A DNA stretch of 64,000 nucleotides from Rudanella paleaurantiibacter. GTDB lineage: Bacteria; Bacteroidota; Bacteroidia; Cytophagales; Spirosomataceae. The notes below the pieces were generated by a model. That model was not told the DNA's origin and ran no database searches. It saw only the letters and a program-made list of their open reading frames with translations. Below are positions 35,761 to 42,530 of the stretch, one piece after another (within the stretch, counting starts at the first letter, position 1; each line of letters opens with the position of its first letter). The DNA lies in assembly GCF_009184635.1 (NCBI RefSeq), contig NZ_WELI01000005.1, forward strand, positions 186,001 through 250,000, written 5' to 3'. The position numbers and the translations under genes were made by a program.

Positions 35761-35885
35761 ATTTATGACCGGAAAACCACGGGGTGTATTTTGATTATGT
35801 AGATGCCTATTGCCTTTGGTTCGAATTATCCACTCGACACAAACCTCGGCACCGTTATTTACCGGGAACGAAACTGTTTAGAACA

Positions 35886-36074
35886 ATGGAGACGGCCCAA
35901 CGACACCATACCCCAAGCGAAGCCGGCCGGGAGCCCGTAACGGCGAGCGAAACGTCAAAAGAAGAAGCATTTGGCAGCAACCCCTTTATTGACTCCCATT
36001 ATGTGGAGCGGCTTCAGGCTCTGGAGAGTCAAACAAGACCAACTGCTGTATCTGATAAGCCCCTGTTAGCATAG
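35886..36074 (+). CDS. Possible small protein, uncertain
   Basis: ATG 35886 opens a 62-residue frame, METAQRHHTPSEAGREPVTA and onward, hydrophilic and rich in Glu, Ser and Thr, ending PTAVSDKPLLA. Its 3' 89 bases overlap the better-supported minus-strand gene 35986-36336. A possible -7 element (TATTTTG, 35787-35793) lies upstream. Some small disordered proteins look like this, but the overlap makes it doubtful. Confidence 0.35.
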   Translation: METAQRHHTPSEAGREPVTASETSKEEAFGSNPFIDSHYVERLQALESQTRPTAVSDKPLLA

Positions 36075-36336
36075 GCCCACCCATTGCTACCCCTCGGCTA
36101 TACGTGCAGACCAGGTATAAATCTTTGGCGTTGAATATGGCCACCACATGCTCCCCGTTAGAGGGCGCTATCTCCCCCACGGTGTCGGTTTCTGTACGAC
36201 CATTTCGGTTGAAGGTTATCGAATAGATTCGTGCATCGGAAATCTGATGCCCCTGAGATCGGACAAACTCCTTAATTTGCCCGTACACTCGTTCGGCTTG
36301 CTCTTCATCGCTGGCGGCCGGTAAAAAGAATTTCAT
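35986..36336 (-). CDS. Hypothetical protein of the lysogeny module
   Basis: The 116-residue soluble product starts MKFFLPAASDEEQAERVYGQ and has KEFVRSQGHQISDARIYSIT, TDTVGEIAPSNGEHVVAIFN and DLYLVCTYSRGVAMGGPML. Alternating helix and strand segments suggest one compact alpha/beta domain. No signal peptide or metal motif is seen. It lies in the minus-strand series between the repressor and the RexAB-like cassette. I do not recognise a family. Confidence 0.75.
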   Translation of the reverse strand: MKFFLPAASDEEQAERVYGQIKEFVRSQGHQISDARIYSITFNRNGRTETDTVGEIAPSNGEHVVAIFNAKDLYLVCTYSRGVAMGGPMLTGAYQIQQLVLFDSPEPEAAPHNGSQ

Positions 36337-36373
36337 AGTGTGGTCGGGTTATACTGTCTATATCATTACTCCC

Positions 36374-36505
36374 ATGAAACATTTCCGAGACCTCTCGATC
36401 TGGGGTCAGCTCTGGCGCACCCTGCAATGGCTAATCCTGTTAGGAGCCCTGCTGTGCCTCAATATCTATGTTTGGTACCGGTGGCTTACCGAACCGAATA
36501 CGTAA
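36374..36505 (+). CDS. Very small single-helix membrane protein
   Basis: ATG 36374 to TAA 36503-36505 encodes 43 residues: a basic N-terminus (MKHFRDLSIWGQLWRTLQ), one hydrophobic helix (WLILLGALLCLNIYVW) and a short tail (YRWLTEPNT). Positive-inside charge and aromatic belts at both ends of the helix argue for a real membrane peptide. It lies on the strand opposite its neighbours, 37 bases from the divergent gene start at 36336, and overlaps the tail of 36486-37007 by 20 bases. Confidence 0.45.
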   Translation: MKHFRDLSIWGQLWRTLQWLILLGALLCLNIYVWYRWLTEPNT

Positions 36506-37007
36506 GCTTTTGTGCAGCTACCGCATCAGCTATCAAACGAGCTACACGGTCTAACTCAAGGAACACGATACGATGAACCGTCATATTGGTATTCCGGTAT
36601 TCGGCTGGAATAGGAGTCCCAGAGGTCGTTACCCCAGCGTACGAAAAGGACATATGTGGCTGGATAGTAGCGCTCATTCGGATGGTATTATTCTTCACAA
36701 AAGCCTTAATTACCATACCATGCTGGGGGTTATTTGGTGCTGACCGCTCATCGGTAACAATTGAGCCAAATTCACGATCAGCTTTTACGGTGTACCCTTC
36801 TTCGGTCAGAATCTGACCTACAGTCGTAAATAGATTGTCGGCACCACTAATCAAGGTAATTGTATTAGCACCCTTAAATGGCTCAGAGTCGCCCGCAGGC
36901 CGAACCCGCTCACGGCTTTGATTTGGATCAGGGTAGGCCGGATCTTGTGCAACCGACGCGTCGATGATACCAAAAACCAGAAAGAGAATGAGTAGCTCTT
37001 TTAACAT
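36486..37007 (-). CDS. Secreted hypothetical protein downstream of repressor
   Basis: ATG 37007 gives 173 residues with a signal peptide (MLKELLILFLVFGIIDASVA, cleavage before QDP). The mature protein has NTITLISGADNLFTTVGQIL TEEGYTVKADREFGSI, VIKAFVKNNTIRMSATIQPH and a final helix (VFLELDRVARLIADAVAAQK). The pattern resembles a small periplasmic alpha/beta domain. It follows the repressor by 30 bases on the same strand and is probably expressed in the lysogen. Confidence 0.78.
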   Translation of the reverse strand: MLKELLILFLVFGIIDASVAQDPAYPDPNQSRERVRPAGDSEPFKGANTITLISGADNLFTTVGQILTEEGYTVKADREFGSIVTDERSAPNNPQHGMVIKAFVKNNTIRMSATIQPHMSFSYAGVTTSGTPIPAEYRNTNMTVHRIVFLELDRVARLIADAVAAQKLTYSVR

Positions 37008-37037
37008 AGAGATCAATCAAGTATTTTAAAATCTACA

Positions 37038-37910
37038 TTACGCTTTCCATTTACGCTCCACAGATACGATATTATAAATCTCATATACCTCTGACAAGCG
37101 AACTTCAAAATCAGGGTAGGCCTCTTTATCAGGGTTGGTTGAAGCACAGGTAATGATTCCCTCTTCTACGTTGTGGGCCGTGATACGCTTAATGATTACC
37201 CCGTCTTGATGCACGATCAGGTAATCCTTGAAGCGGTGCAAATGAAACTTCGTGTTCCAAAGGGTTTTGTCTATACTCCGCCCCACCACAATATCTCCAG
37301 CACAAATCGCATCGCGTCGGTCGCTATCCATACTGTCGCCCACCACCTCAAAAGCCCGGTATTTACCAGTATGGCGTTTGGCAACTACAATTGAATGTTT
37401 CGGCAATTCTTCAATAAATTCTGGGTCTTTCCAACCAGCCAGATAGCCAGCCTGGGCAAACTCGTCAACGAGGGGAATGGTCATTAACACCCGACCATCA
37501 CTCAGTTCTCTGAATTCACTACCGGCCCAATTAAAGGCAACATCTCCTTCGTTTACGACAGCGATTGGCTTTGCTTCATCACGGGCAACAACAGCCGGAT
37601 TTTTTTCCGCCAGAATGCTTTCCCCCAAAGGGAAGCTTCCACCGTAGAAAGTATGACCGGGTTTAACCCTATTCAAAAAGGTTGGCCCGACACCTTCCAA
37701 AATAAATCGACTGGACAGGTGATATAAATCCTCCATTTTTCGGAGGAAACTTTCTGAAACAGCCTGCTTCGCGTTGATATACTTGTTCACAATAGAACGC
37801 TCATATCCCAGCTTTTCAGCGATCTCAGTTTGATTCCAATTCTTTTGGGCAAAGACAGTCTGGAGCCGACTGGCCGCCCTTATTTGCTCAGGCGTCAGTG
37901 GTTTTGCCAT
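37038..37910 (-). CDS. Phage repressor: XRE HTH with S24 LexA-like peptidase domain
   Basis: ATG 37910 gives 290 residues; ATG 37937 in the same frame would add nine. The N-terminal HTH is NQTEIAEKLGYERSIVNKYI at about residues 28-47. The C-terminal S24 domain (about 165-285) has FEVVGDSMDSDRRDAICAGD with the serine nucleophile in GDSM and GVIIKRI with the general-base lysine. Such proteins keep the lytic promoter silent and cleave themselves in the SOS response. It is divergent from the Cro-like gene across an operator region and heads the minus-strand lysogeny genes. Confidence 0.93.
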   Translation of the reverse strand: MAKPLTPEQIRAASRLQTVFAQKNWNQTEIAEKLGYERSIVNKYINAKQAVSESFLRKMEDLYHLSSRFILEGVGPTFLNRVKPGHTFYGGSFPLGESILAEKNPAVVARDEAKPIAVVNEGDVAFNWAGSEFRELSDGRVLMTIPLVDEFAQAGYLAGWKDPEFIEELPKHSIVVAKRHTGKYRAFEVVGDSMDSDRRDAICAGDIVVGRSIDKTLWNTKFHLHRFKDYLIVHQDGVIIKRITAHNVEEGIITCASTNPDKEAYPDFEVRLSEVYEIYNIVSVERKWKA

Positions 37911-37961
37911 GGATAATGTCGAATGTGTAGATAGCATTGAAAAAAAATGTTGAGTGTCCTG

Positions 37962-38056
37962 TTGACAAATATCCCAATATATCGCTACCTTTGTTCACAA
38001 TGTTTCCACAAACGGTTTAACAACGTTTGTAATAATGGCAATTTAACGGACAAACG
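37962..38056 (+). promoter_or_regulatory. Rightward early promoter with repressor operator
   Basis: TTG (37962-37964) and TACCTTTG (37986-37993, exact TAnnTTTG) are spaced 21 bases apart, a good Bacteroidota promoter reading right. Just downstream ACAAACG (38008-38014) and CGTTTGT (38024-38030) form a perfect inverted repeat with 9 bases between, and a third ACAAACG half-site begins at 38050, 42 bases after the first. This is the expected operator of the divergent repressor and Cro-like protein. Confidence 0.7.
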
Positions 38057-38071
38057 GTAATTAACAAGGCT

Positions 38072-38299
38072 ATGAAGTACAATTTCAAAGACTTACGCAA
38101 ACGCGTTAAGGGCATTGAAGGAGGCTATGGCGCTGTTAGTAAGGAATTAGGCGTTACAGATCAACGTCTTAGGACAATACTAAGCGGAACAACCCACCCA
38201 AGAGAGTCCACAATGATGCGACTAAACAAAGCCCTGAAGAAGCTTGAACAGGCACGTGACCAGCAGCGAGAAGAGCATGCTGAAATTTTTTTGCCCTAA
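38072..38299 (+). CDS. Small Cro-like HTH protein
   Basis: The 75-residue product begins MKYNFKDLRKRVKGIEGGYG and has a helix-turn-helix AVSKELGVTDQRLRTILSGT followed by TMMRLNKALKKLEQARDQQ. It is the first gene right of the early promoter and divergent from the repressor, the standard place of Cro. It should compete for the ACAAACG sites. The match is by position and HTH pattern. Confidence 0.75.
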   Translation: MKYNFKDLRKRVKGIEGGYGAVSKELGVTDQRLRTILSGTTHPRESTMMRLNKALKKLEQARDQQREEHAEIFLP

Positions 38300-38336
38300 C
38301 CTGTGCCATTTATCACAATTATCACAACTGTGTGCC

Positions 38337-39113
38337 ATGCAACTCCAATTTGACGACGTTACACTCAATGTTCGCGCCCATCAGGTACATGAATGGGCCA
38401 TTACGACGGCCGAGGTTGCTGCTGGTTTTGGAGTGACCCCCGAAGCTATCCGTTCCCATAAGTCCCGCAACTCAGATGAGTTGCTCGAAGGGAAGCACTT
38501 TGTCAGCGTTGCAAACTGCAACGCGGTAGGAAATCAGGCAGATACGTGGTGGACGAAAAAGGGAGTCGTTAGGCTGGGCTTTTTGATCAAATCCGAACGA
38601 GCCAAACGGTTTCGAGACTGGGCCGAAGACTTAGTAGTAAAAACCATTGACAAAGCCAACGAGCAACCGCGCGCCCTTCCCTCCTACCAGATTGAAGACC
38701 CGATTCAACGCGCCGAGCAGTGGATTCGTGAGCAGAAAGAAAAGCAGGCTCTTGTATTCGAGAATGCCGAATTGAAGCCCCAGGCTGAGTATGCTCAAAA
38801 GGTGCTACTGAGCGAATCAACCCTTACGACTACCAAGATTGCTCAGGAGCTGGGTTATACAGCGCAAGCCCTTAACCGGATTCTGGCAGAAAAAGGGATT
38901 CAGTATAAGCAATCGGGAATCTGGAATCTGACCCGCGCCTACAACGGCAAAGGATACGCCAAGCTTTCCACCTTTTACCGGACAGGCAGCGATGGTACCC
39001 CACGCACCGAACACAATCTGGTTTGGACCGAAGCTGGTCGGCAGTTTATCCACTCGCTTCTGAACCCAGCATTCACGGCTACCCCCGCTAATCAACTTAC
39101 AGCCAACGCCTAA
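38337..39113 (+). CDS. Phage antirepressor with KilAC domain
   Basis: ATG 38337 gives 258 residues; the frame upstream overlaps the Cro-like gene and is unlikely. The N-terminal part (VHEWAITTAEVAAGFGVTPE, FVSVANCNAVGNQADTWWTK KGVVRLGFLIKSERAKRFRD) is a BRO/antirepressor-type DNA-binding region. The C-terminal 110 residues are a KilAC/ANT domain (AEYAQKVLLSESTLTTTKIA QELGYTAQALNRILAEKGIQ, WNLTRAYNGKGYAKLSTFYR). Such proteins relieve repression or modulate early genes. TAATG couples it to the next gene. Confidence 0.88.
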   Translation: MQLQFDDVTLNVRAHQVHEWAITTAEVAAGFGVTPEAIRSHKSRNSDELLEGKHFVSVANCNAVGNQADTWWTKKGVVRLGFLIKSERAKRFRDWAEDLVVKTIDKANEQPRALPSYQIEDPIQRAEQWIREQKEKQALVFENAELKPQAEYAQKVLLSESTLTTTKIAQELGYTAQALNRILAEKGIQYKQSGIWNLTRAYNGKGYAKLSTFYRTGSDGTPRTEHNLVWTEAGRQFIHSLLNPAFTATPANQLTANA

Positions 39114-39403
39114 TGAGCGAGCCATCCCCCAACCCCTTCGATGCCCTTACGCAGCTACCGCAGTTGGTGGCCACGATGGAGGGCCTGATCGACACTTACG
39201 CCCAGCGGCTGACCGAGGCCGAGGCCCGCAGGCCTATGAACCGCCAGGAGGTACTCCAGTACCTGCGCGTGTCTGACCGCCAGCTGCTCGAATACCGCCG
39301 TCGGGGTCTGCCCTGCTACGGCTCCGGTAAGAGCATTCTGTTTCTCAAAAATGAAGTCGATGCGTGGCTGGCCCAGCGCCGGGTCAATCGCCACACCCGA
39401 TAA
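39113..39403 (+). CDS. Helix-turn-helix (excisionase-like) protein
   Basis: The 96-residue product starts at ATG 39113, overlapping the previous stop (TAATG). After a helical N-terminus (TMEGLIDTYAQRLTEAEARR) comes a MerR/excisionase-type winged HTH: MNRQEVLQYLRVSDRQLLEY RRRGLPCYGSGKSILFLKNE VDAWL. It may be the excisionase or an early regulator. An imperfect hairpin follows at 39411-39434. Confidence 0.82.
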   Translation: MSEPSPNPFDALTQLPQLVATMEGLIDTYAQRLTEAEARRPMNRQEVLQYLRVSDRQLLEYRRRGLPCYGSGKSILFLKNEVDAWLAQRRVNRHTR

Positions 39404-39475
39404 AAGAAAACCCCGGCTATTGCAGTAGCCAGGGCCTATAGTTCACTCAAAAACCATTTTTAACACCGCAAAGCT

Positions 39476-40045
39476 ATGGAAGCTAATCCAACCAAGCAAG
39501 TACCCGCTACGCCGGGCCGCTCCGGCGTACCGGTCGCCACGCTGCCCCTCAGCATGCCTATCGGCGAGATGACACCCGAACAAGCCGGTTACACGGCCCT
39601 GCACCTGTTGGCCTACATGAACAAAAGCCAGCTCACGGCCGCAGCCGGGTTTCTGCCCGAATACGCCGATGCCGAGGGCTTCGACACGACCGCTCTGACC
39701 GCGATGGCCGCTAAACTCCGCTACTTCGCCGAAACGCTCGAAAAGAGCGCCAAGGGCAAAGCCACCGCTGAGGTGATGATCTACGGCCGCGATGGTGTCA
39801 CCCGCCACGGGGTAAAGCTGGTCGCATCCGAATACGTCCGCTATGACTATGCCAACAACGCCCATTGGAACGAATTGAACGAGGTTGTTGGCAATGCCAC
39901 CGCAGCCCGCAAAGTTCACGAACGCTACCTCGACACCTGCCCTCATGAAGGCCGGGTACGAGTAGACGAACAAACCGGTGAGGCCGTACGCGATTACCCG
40001 CCCGTGCGCATCGCTCAGGACATCATCAAAGCCACCATCCTGTAA
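39476..40045 (+). CDS. Phage hypothetical protein, early region
   Basis: The 189-residue product has a flexible start (MEANPTKQVPATPGRSG) and then a helical protein: MTPEQAGYTALHLLAYMNKS, MAAKLRYFAETLEKSAKGKA, VMIYGRDGVTRHGVKLVASE, YDYANNAHWNELNEVVGNAT. The middle resembles small phage proteins found near recombination or replication genes, with no catalytic motif. It starts the second half of the early operon; the next gene begins one base after its stop. Confidence 0.75.
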   Translation: MEANPTKQVPATPGRSGVPVATLPLSMPIGEMTPEQAGYTALHLLAYMNKSQLTAAAGFLPEYADAEGFDTTALTAMAAKLRYFAETLEKSAKGKATAEVMIYGRDGVTRHGVKLVASEYVRYDYANNAHWNELNEVVGNATAARKVHERYLDTCPHEGRVRVDEQTGEAVRDYPPVRIAQDIIKATIL

Positions 40046-40046
40046 G

Positions 40047-40388
40047 ATGTTTACGCCCGCCCCCTACGCCATCGCACACGCCCCGGAGCCCGGCCTGATG
40101 CTCGTAGAAGCAGCCCCTCAGCACGAGGGGCCCGCTCTCCCCCTCGACTGTCGGCAGACCTACAAAGCCCTGCTCGACAAGCTGACCCGCACCCAGACCC
40201 AGATCGACAGTATCGACTACGGCCCCTTCACCGGCTTGATGATTCAATTCTCAATATACGGTGATTGGTGGGGTGCGTTCCCCTGCACACTACTTAGCAT
40301 TGACCAAAGTAGCGGCCGGGTTCGCCTGTTTGTAACAGTCCAAGACCTGATGAAACATCACGCATTCTGGAACGAGATGGGCCTATGA
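40047..40388 (+). CDS. Phage hypothetical protein
   Basis: ATG 40047 gives 113 residues, starting one base after the previous stop. It has a proline-rich N-terminus, a helix (YKALLDKLTRTQTQIDSID) and a beta region (MIQFSIYGDWWGAFPCTLLS IDQSSGRVRLFVTVQDLMKH). No family is recognised. Its stop overlaps the start of the following small membrane gene (ATGA). Confidence 0.72.
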   Translation: MFTPAPYAIAHAPEPGLMLVEAAPQHEGPALPLDCRQTYKALLDKLTRTQTQIDSIDYGPFTGLMIQFSIYGDWWGAFPCTLLSIDQSSGRVRLFVTVQDLMKHHAFWNEMGL

Positions 40389-40561
40389 ACTACCCCCAGC
40401 CCGGTCAGAACCGCCCCCAAGGCTGGGGTGCTGACTTCATCCACCTCCTCATTCTGCTGCTTTTGCTGGTAGCTCTGGGCTACACAATCAGACGGTACCA
40501 GGCCGTTGTTGGCGACCCTAATAAACTTCGTTCAAATCCATCTTTATTCCAATCGAAATAA
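40385..40561 (+). CDS. Small single-helix membrane protein
   Basis: ATG 40385 to TAA 40559-40561 encodes 58 residues: a hydrophilic N-terminus (MNYPQPGQNRPQGWGADFIH), one very hydrophobic helix (LLILLLLLVALGYTI) and a basic tail (RRYQAVVGDPNKLRS). The ATGA overlap with the gene before it supports translation. A phage-encoded membrane peptide in an early operon could act in host takeover; this is speculation. Confidence 0.65.
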   Translation: MNYPQPGQNRPQGWGADFIHLLILLLLLVALGYTIRRYQAVVGDPNKLRSNPSLFQSK

Positions 40562-40566
40562 ACGTC

Positions 40567-41028
40567 ATGACTGCAATAGCTTCAGCTGAATCACACATCG
40601 GCTTCAATAAGGCCACAATGAAGACTTCTAAAGAAAGCCAGGATCAGGAATCACCAACCAACCCAGTCCCTGAGCTTAAGACGATGTTTGATCTGTCTCT
40701 CGGTCTGGTTGGTGGAGACGGTGGATCAAGTGCCTTCCTCGTGGTTCAAGCCTTGCTCGACTATCAGGAGACATTGATCGAGAACCTGATGGATGCCCAG
40801 GCCGACCCCGATTGGTCTTCTTATGCCCTTGAAACGAGAGACCAGTTGTGCGAAACCAAAAGTCTCCTCTACACCATCATCGAGGCCATGGACGATGCGA
40901 ACAGACACAACATGCGAGTAGCTCGGCAACTCAGAGATCCCCACCACTTCGAGCTATCTGAGCAAAAGCTTGAAGAGTTCAAAAAGGATCGAGCCGCCAA
41001 ACACCGGCTTAAATACCACAACTTCTAA
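40567..41028 (+). CDS. Phage hypothetical protein
   Basis: The 153-residue product is acidic and mostly helical: FDLSLGLVGGDGGSSAFLVV QALLDYQETLIENLMDAQAD and YTIIEAMDDANRHNMRVARQ. It lacks membrane segments. An in-frame ATG at 40618 (MKTSKESQ) is an alternative start. It lies five bases after the membrane peptide gene in the early operon. No family is recognised. Confidence 0.7.
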   Translation: MTAIASAESHIGFNKATMKTSKESQDQESPTNPVPELKTMFDLSLGLVGGDGGSSAFLVVQALLDYQETLIENLMDAQADPDWSSYALETRDQLCETKSLLYTIIEAMDDANRHNMRVARQLRDPHHFELSEQKLEEFKKDRAAKHRLKYHNF

Positions 41029-41076
41029 GCCATCATTTCTTCTCACTTGCCTACGGGCACCAAATCACTAACAGTC

Positions 41077-41421
41077 ATGCCACAAATCGCAAATAACCCA
41101 TCTACTCAATCCGAGTCTCACAACGACTATAAAGGTCCGTTTCACCCGGCTTGCCTCTCCCCAAACCTTAACATCTGGGATGTTCTCAGCAATCCAGATG
41201 ACATCGAAAAGATGCGACAAACCCTTCGGGGGTGGTTTCTGACGGCAGTGCAAAACCCCGATGCGGCCACGGGTGGTGCAAACGTACCAGATAGCTGCCT
41301 GTACTATGAAATGCTTGACGACTTGCTCGGAGATGCCCAGAAGATTCACCGTTCAGAGCCCAACTTGGTACTAAATCCGGTGCACGTACAGATTAATCCG
41401 ATTGGTACAGTCATGTACTGA
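41077..41421 (+). CDS. Phage hypothetical protein
   Basis: ATG 41077 gives 114 residues (MPQIANNPSTQSESHNDYKG and onward); a TTG at 41047 is in frame. The middle part IWDVLSNPDDIEKMRQTLRG WFLTAVQNPDA and SCLYYEMLDDLLGDAQKIHR is helical. Nothing points to a function. A G-rich hairpin follows at 41443. Confidence 0.68.
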   Translation: MPQIANNPSTQSESHNDYKGPFHPACLSPNLNIWDVLSNPDDIEKMRQTLRGWFLTAVQNPDAATGGANVPDSCLYYEMLDDLLGDAQKIHRSEPNLVLNPVHVQINPIGTVMY

Positions 41422-41442
41422 GATGCTATGCCCTATCACTTT

Positions 41443-41475
41443 CCCCCCAGTGTACGACGCGCTGGGGGGGCTTAT
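41443..41475 (+). terminator. G/C-rich hairpin between early genes
   Basis: CCCCCCAG (41443-41450) pairs with CTGGGGGG (41462-41469) around 11 bases; downstream is GCTTATTCTG, a poor T run. It may attenuate rather than stop transcription into the replication genes. Confidence 0.55.
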
Positions 41476-41504
41476 TCTGCCCACCTCTGATTACACGAAC
41501 CCTC

Positions 41505-42365
41505 ATGGCAAGACCTAAAAAAGTTGGGCTGGAGTACTTTCCTCTCGATTGTCAAATGGACGACAAGATCCTGATGCTCGAAGCCGAACACGGTATGGAA
41601 GGCTTCGGCGTTTATGTCCGTCTACTGCAGTACTGCTATCAACAGGAAGATGGAAAACTCGATATGTCGGTAGTTTTCCGCTGGAAAACCCTCGGAAAAA
41701 CCCTCGGAATACCTGCGGAAAACCTGCGGAAAATGGTCGATACCATGTTGGAAATCGATCTTTTCGACCGAATGACCTTTGAGAACGAGCAAAAACTAAC
41801 CTCAAACGGCATCCAAAAACGTATCGACAAGGTTTCTGCACTCCGGCAAAAAGAGCGTTTACGCAAGTCTGAGGCCGATTCTAAGCCAGAAAACGAGTTA
41901 TCCGCTGGAAAACCGGACAATTCCGCCCGGAAAAGTGCACAAAAGGAAAGAGATACTAACGTATCTCTAAAAGGAAAGAATACTTCTTCTGCGCCGGATG
42001 GCGCTTGCGGTTCTGATGAACCCAAAGAGTACTCGCTAACCCACAAAATACGGGGACTGGTTGAGAAGGAAGTCCAGGGCTACTACTGGACTGCTAAAGA
42101 CGCCAAACACGCCCAACAGCTGGGCGATAAACTCAAGGCCTCATATACCTCCACCCGCAAAAGCGAGCCTACAGACGATGACCTGCTCAAATCCCTCTTG
42201 ACGATTCTCAAAAATTGCAGCCAGTTGGGGCCCTACTATCAGTTCCACGGCATTCCGCAGCTCAACGAACGCTACAATGCCATCATTGCCGAAATCAAGA
42301 AAATGCATTCCGGCAAAAAGTCGGGCGCTTCGCCCAGGGCCCGGCACGATGCCAAACCTGATTAA
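41505..42365 (+). CDS. DUF4373 (Lin1244/Lin1753-type) replication-module protein
   Basis: The 286-residue product starts MARPKKVGLEYFPLDCQMDD and contains EHGMEGFGVYVRLLQYCYQQ, the classic DUF4373/Lin1244 N-terminal domain of phage and plasmid replication regions. The C-terminal half is a charged linker (SALRQKERLRKSEADSK) and a helical domain. These proteins probably act as initiator or helicase-loading partners. Two genes on is a DnaB helicase, which supports this. Confidence 0.85.
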   Translation: MARPKKVGLEYFPLDCQMDDKILMLEAEHGMEGFGVYVRLLQYCYQQEDGKLDMSVVFRWKTLGKTLGIPAENLRKMVDTMLEIDLFDRMTFENEQKLTSNGIQKRIDKVSALRQKERLRKSEADSKPENELSAGKPDNSARKSAQKERDTNVSLKGKNTSSAPDGACGSDEPKEYSLTHKIRGLVEKEVQGYYWTAKDAKHAQQLGDKLKASYTSTRKSEPTDDDLLKSLLTILKNCSQLGPYYQFHGIPQLNERYNAIIAEIKKMHSGKKSGASPRARHDAKPD

Positions 42366-42368
42366 CCC

Positions 42369-42530
42369 ATGAAGCCATACAAGAAACTCCGGCCAACGCC
42401 CAGTCTGAGCATTCGCCCCCCCGAATTTGAGGCTACCGTAGTGCATGCCCTGCAATTAACCTCACCCCTCCGGGACCAACCCGAAAAACGAATCAAAACC
42501 GTTGAAGCCCTTTTAAAACGTTACTTATGA
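42369..42530 (+). CDS. Small basic protein between DUF4373 and DnaB genes
   Basis: ATG 42369 to TGA 42528-42530 encodes 53 residues (MKPYKKLRPTPSLSIRPPEF, then a helix VVHALQLTSPLRDQPEKRIK TVEALLKRYL). It starts three bases after the DUF4373 stop and overlaps the dnaB start by four bases (ATGA), which strongly supports translation. It may be a helicase accessory peptide; this is inferred from position only. Confidence 0.65.
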   Translation: MKPYKKLRPTPSLSIRPPEFEATVVHALQLTSPLRDQPEKRIKTVEALLKRYL

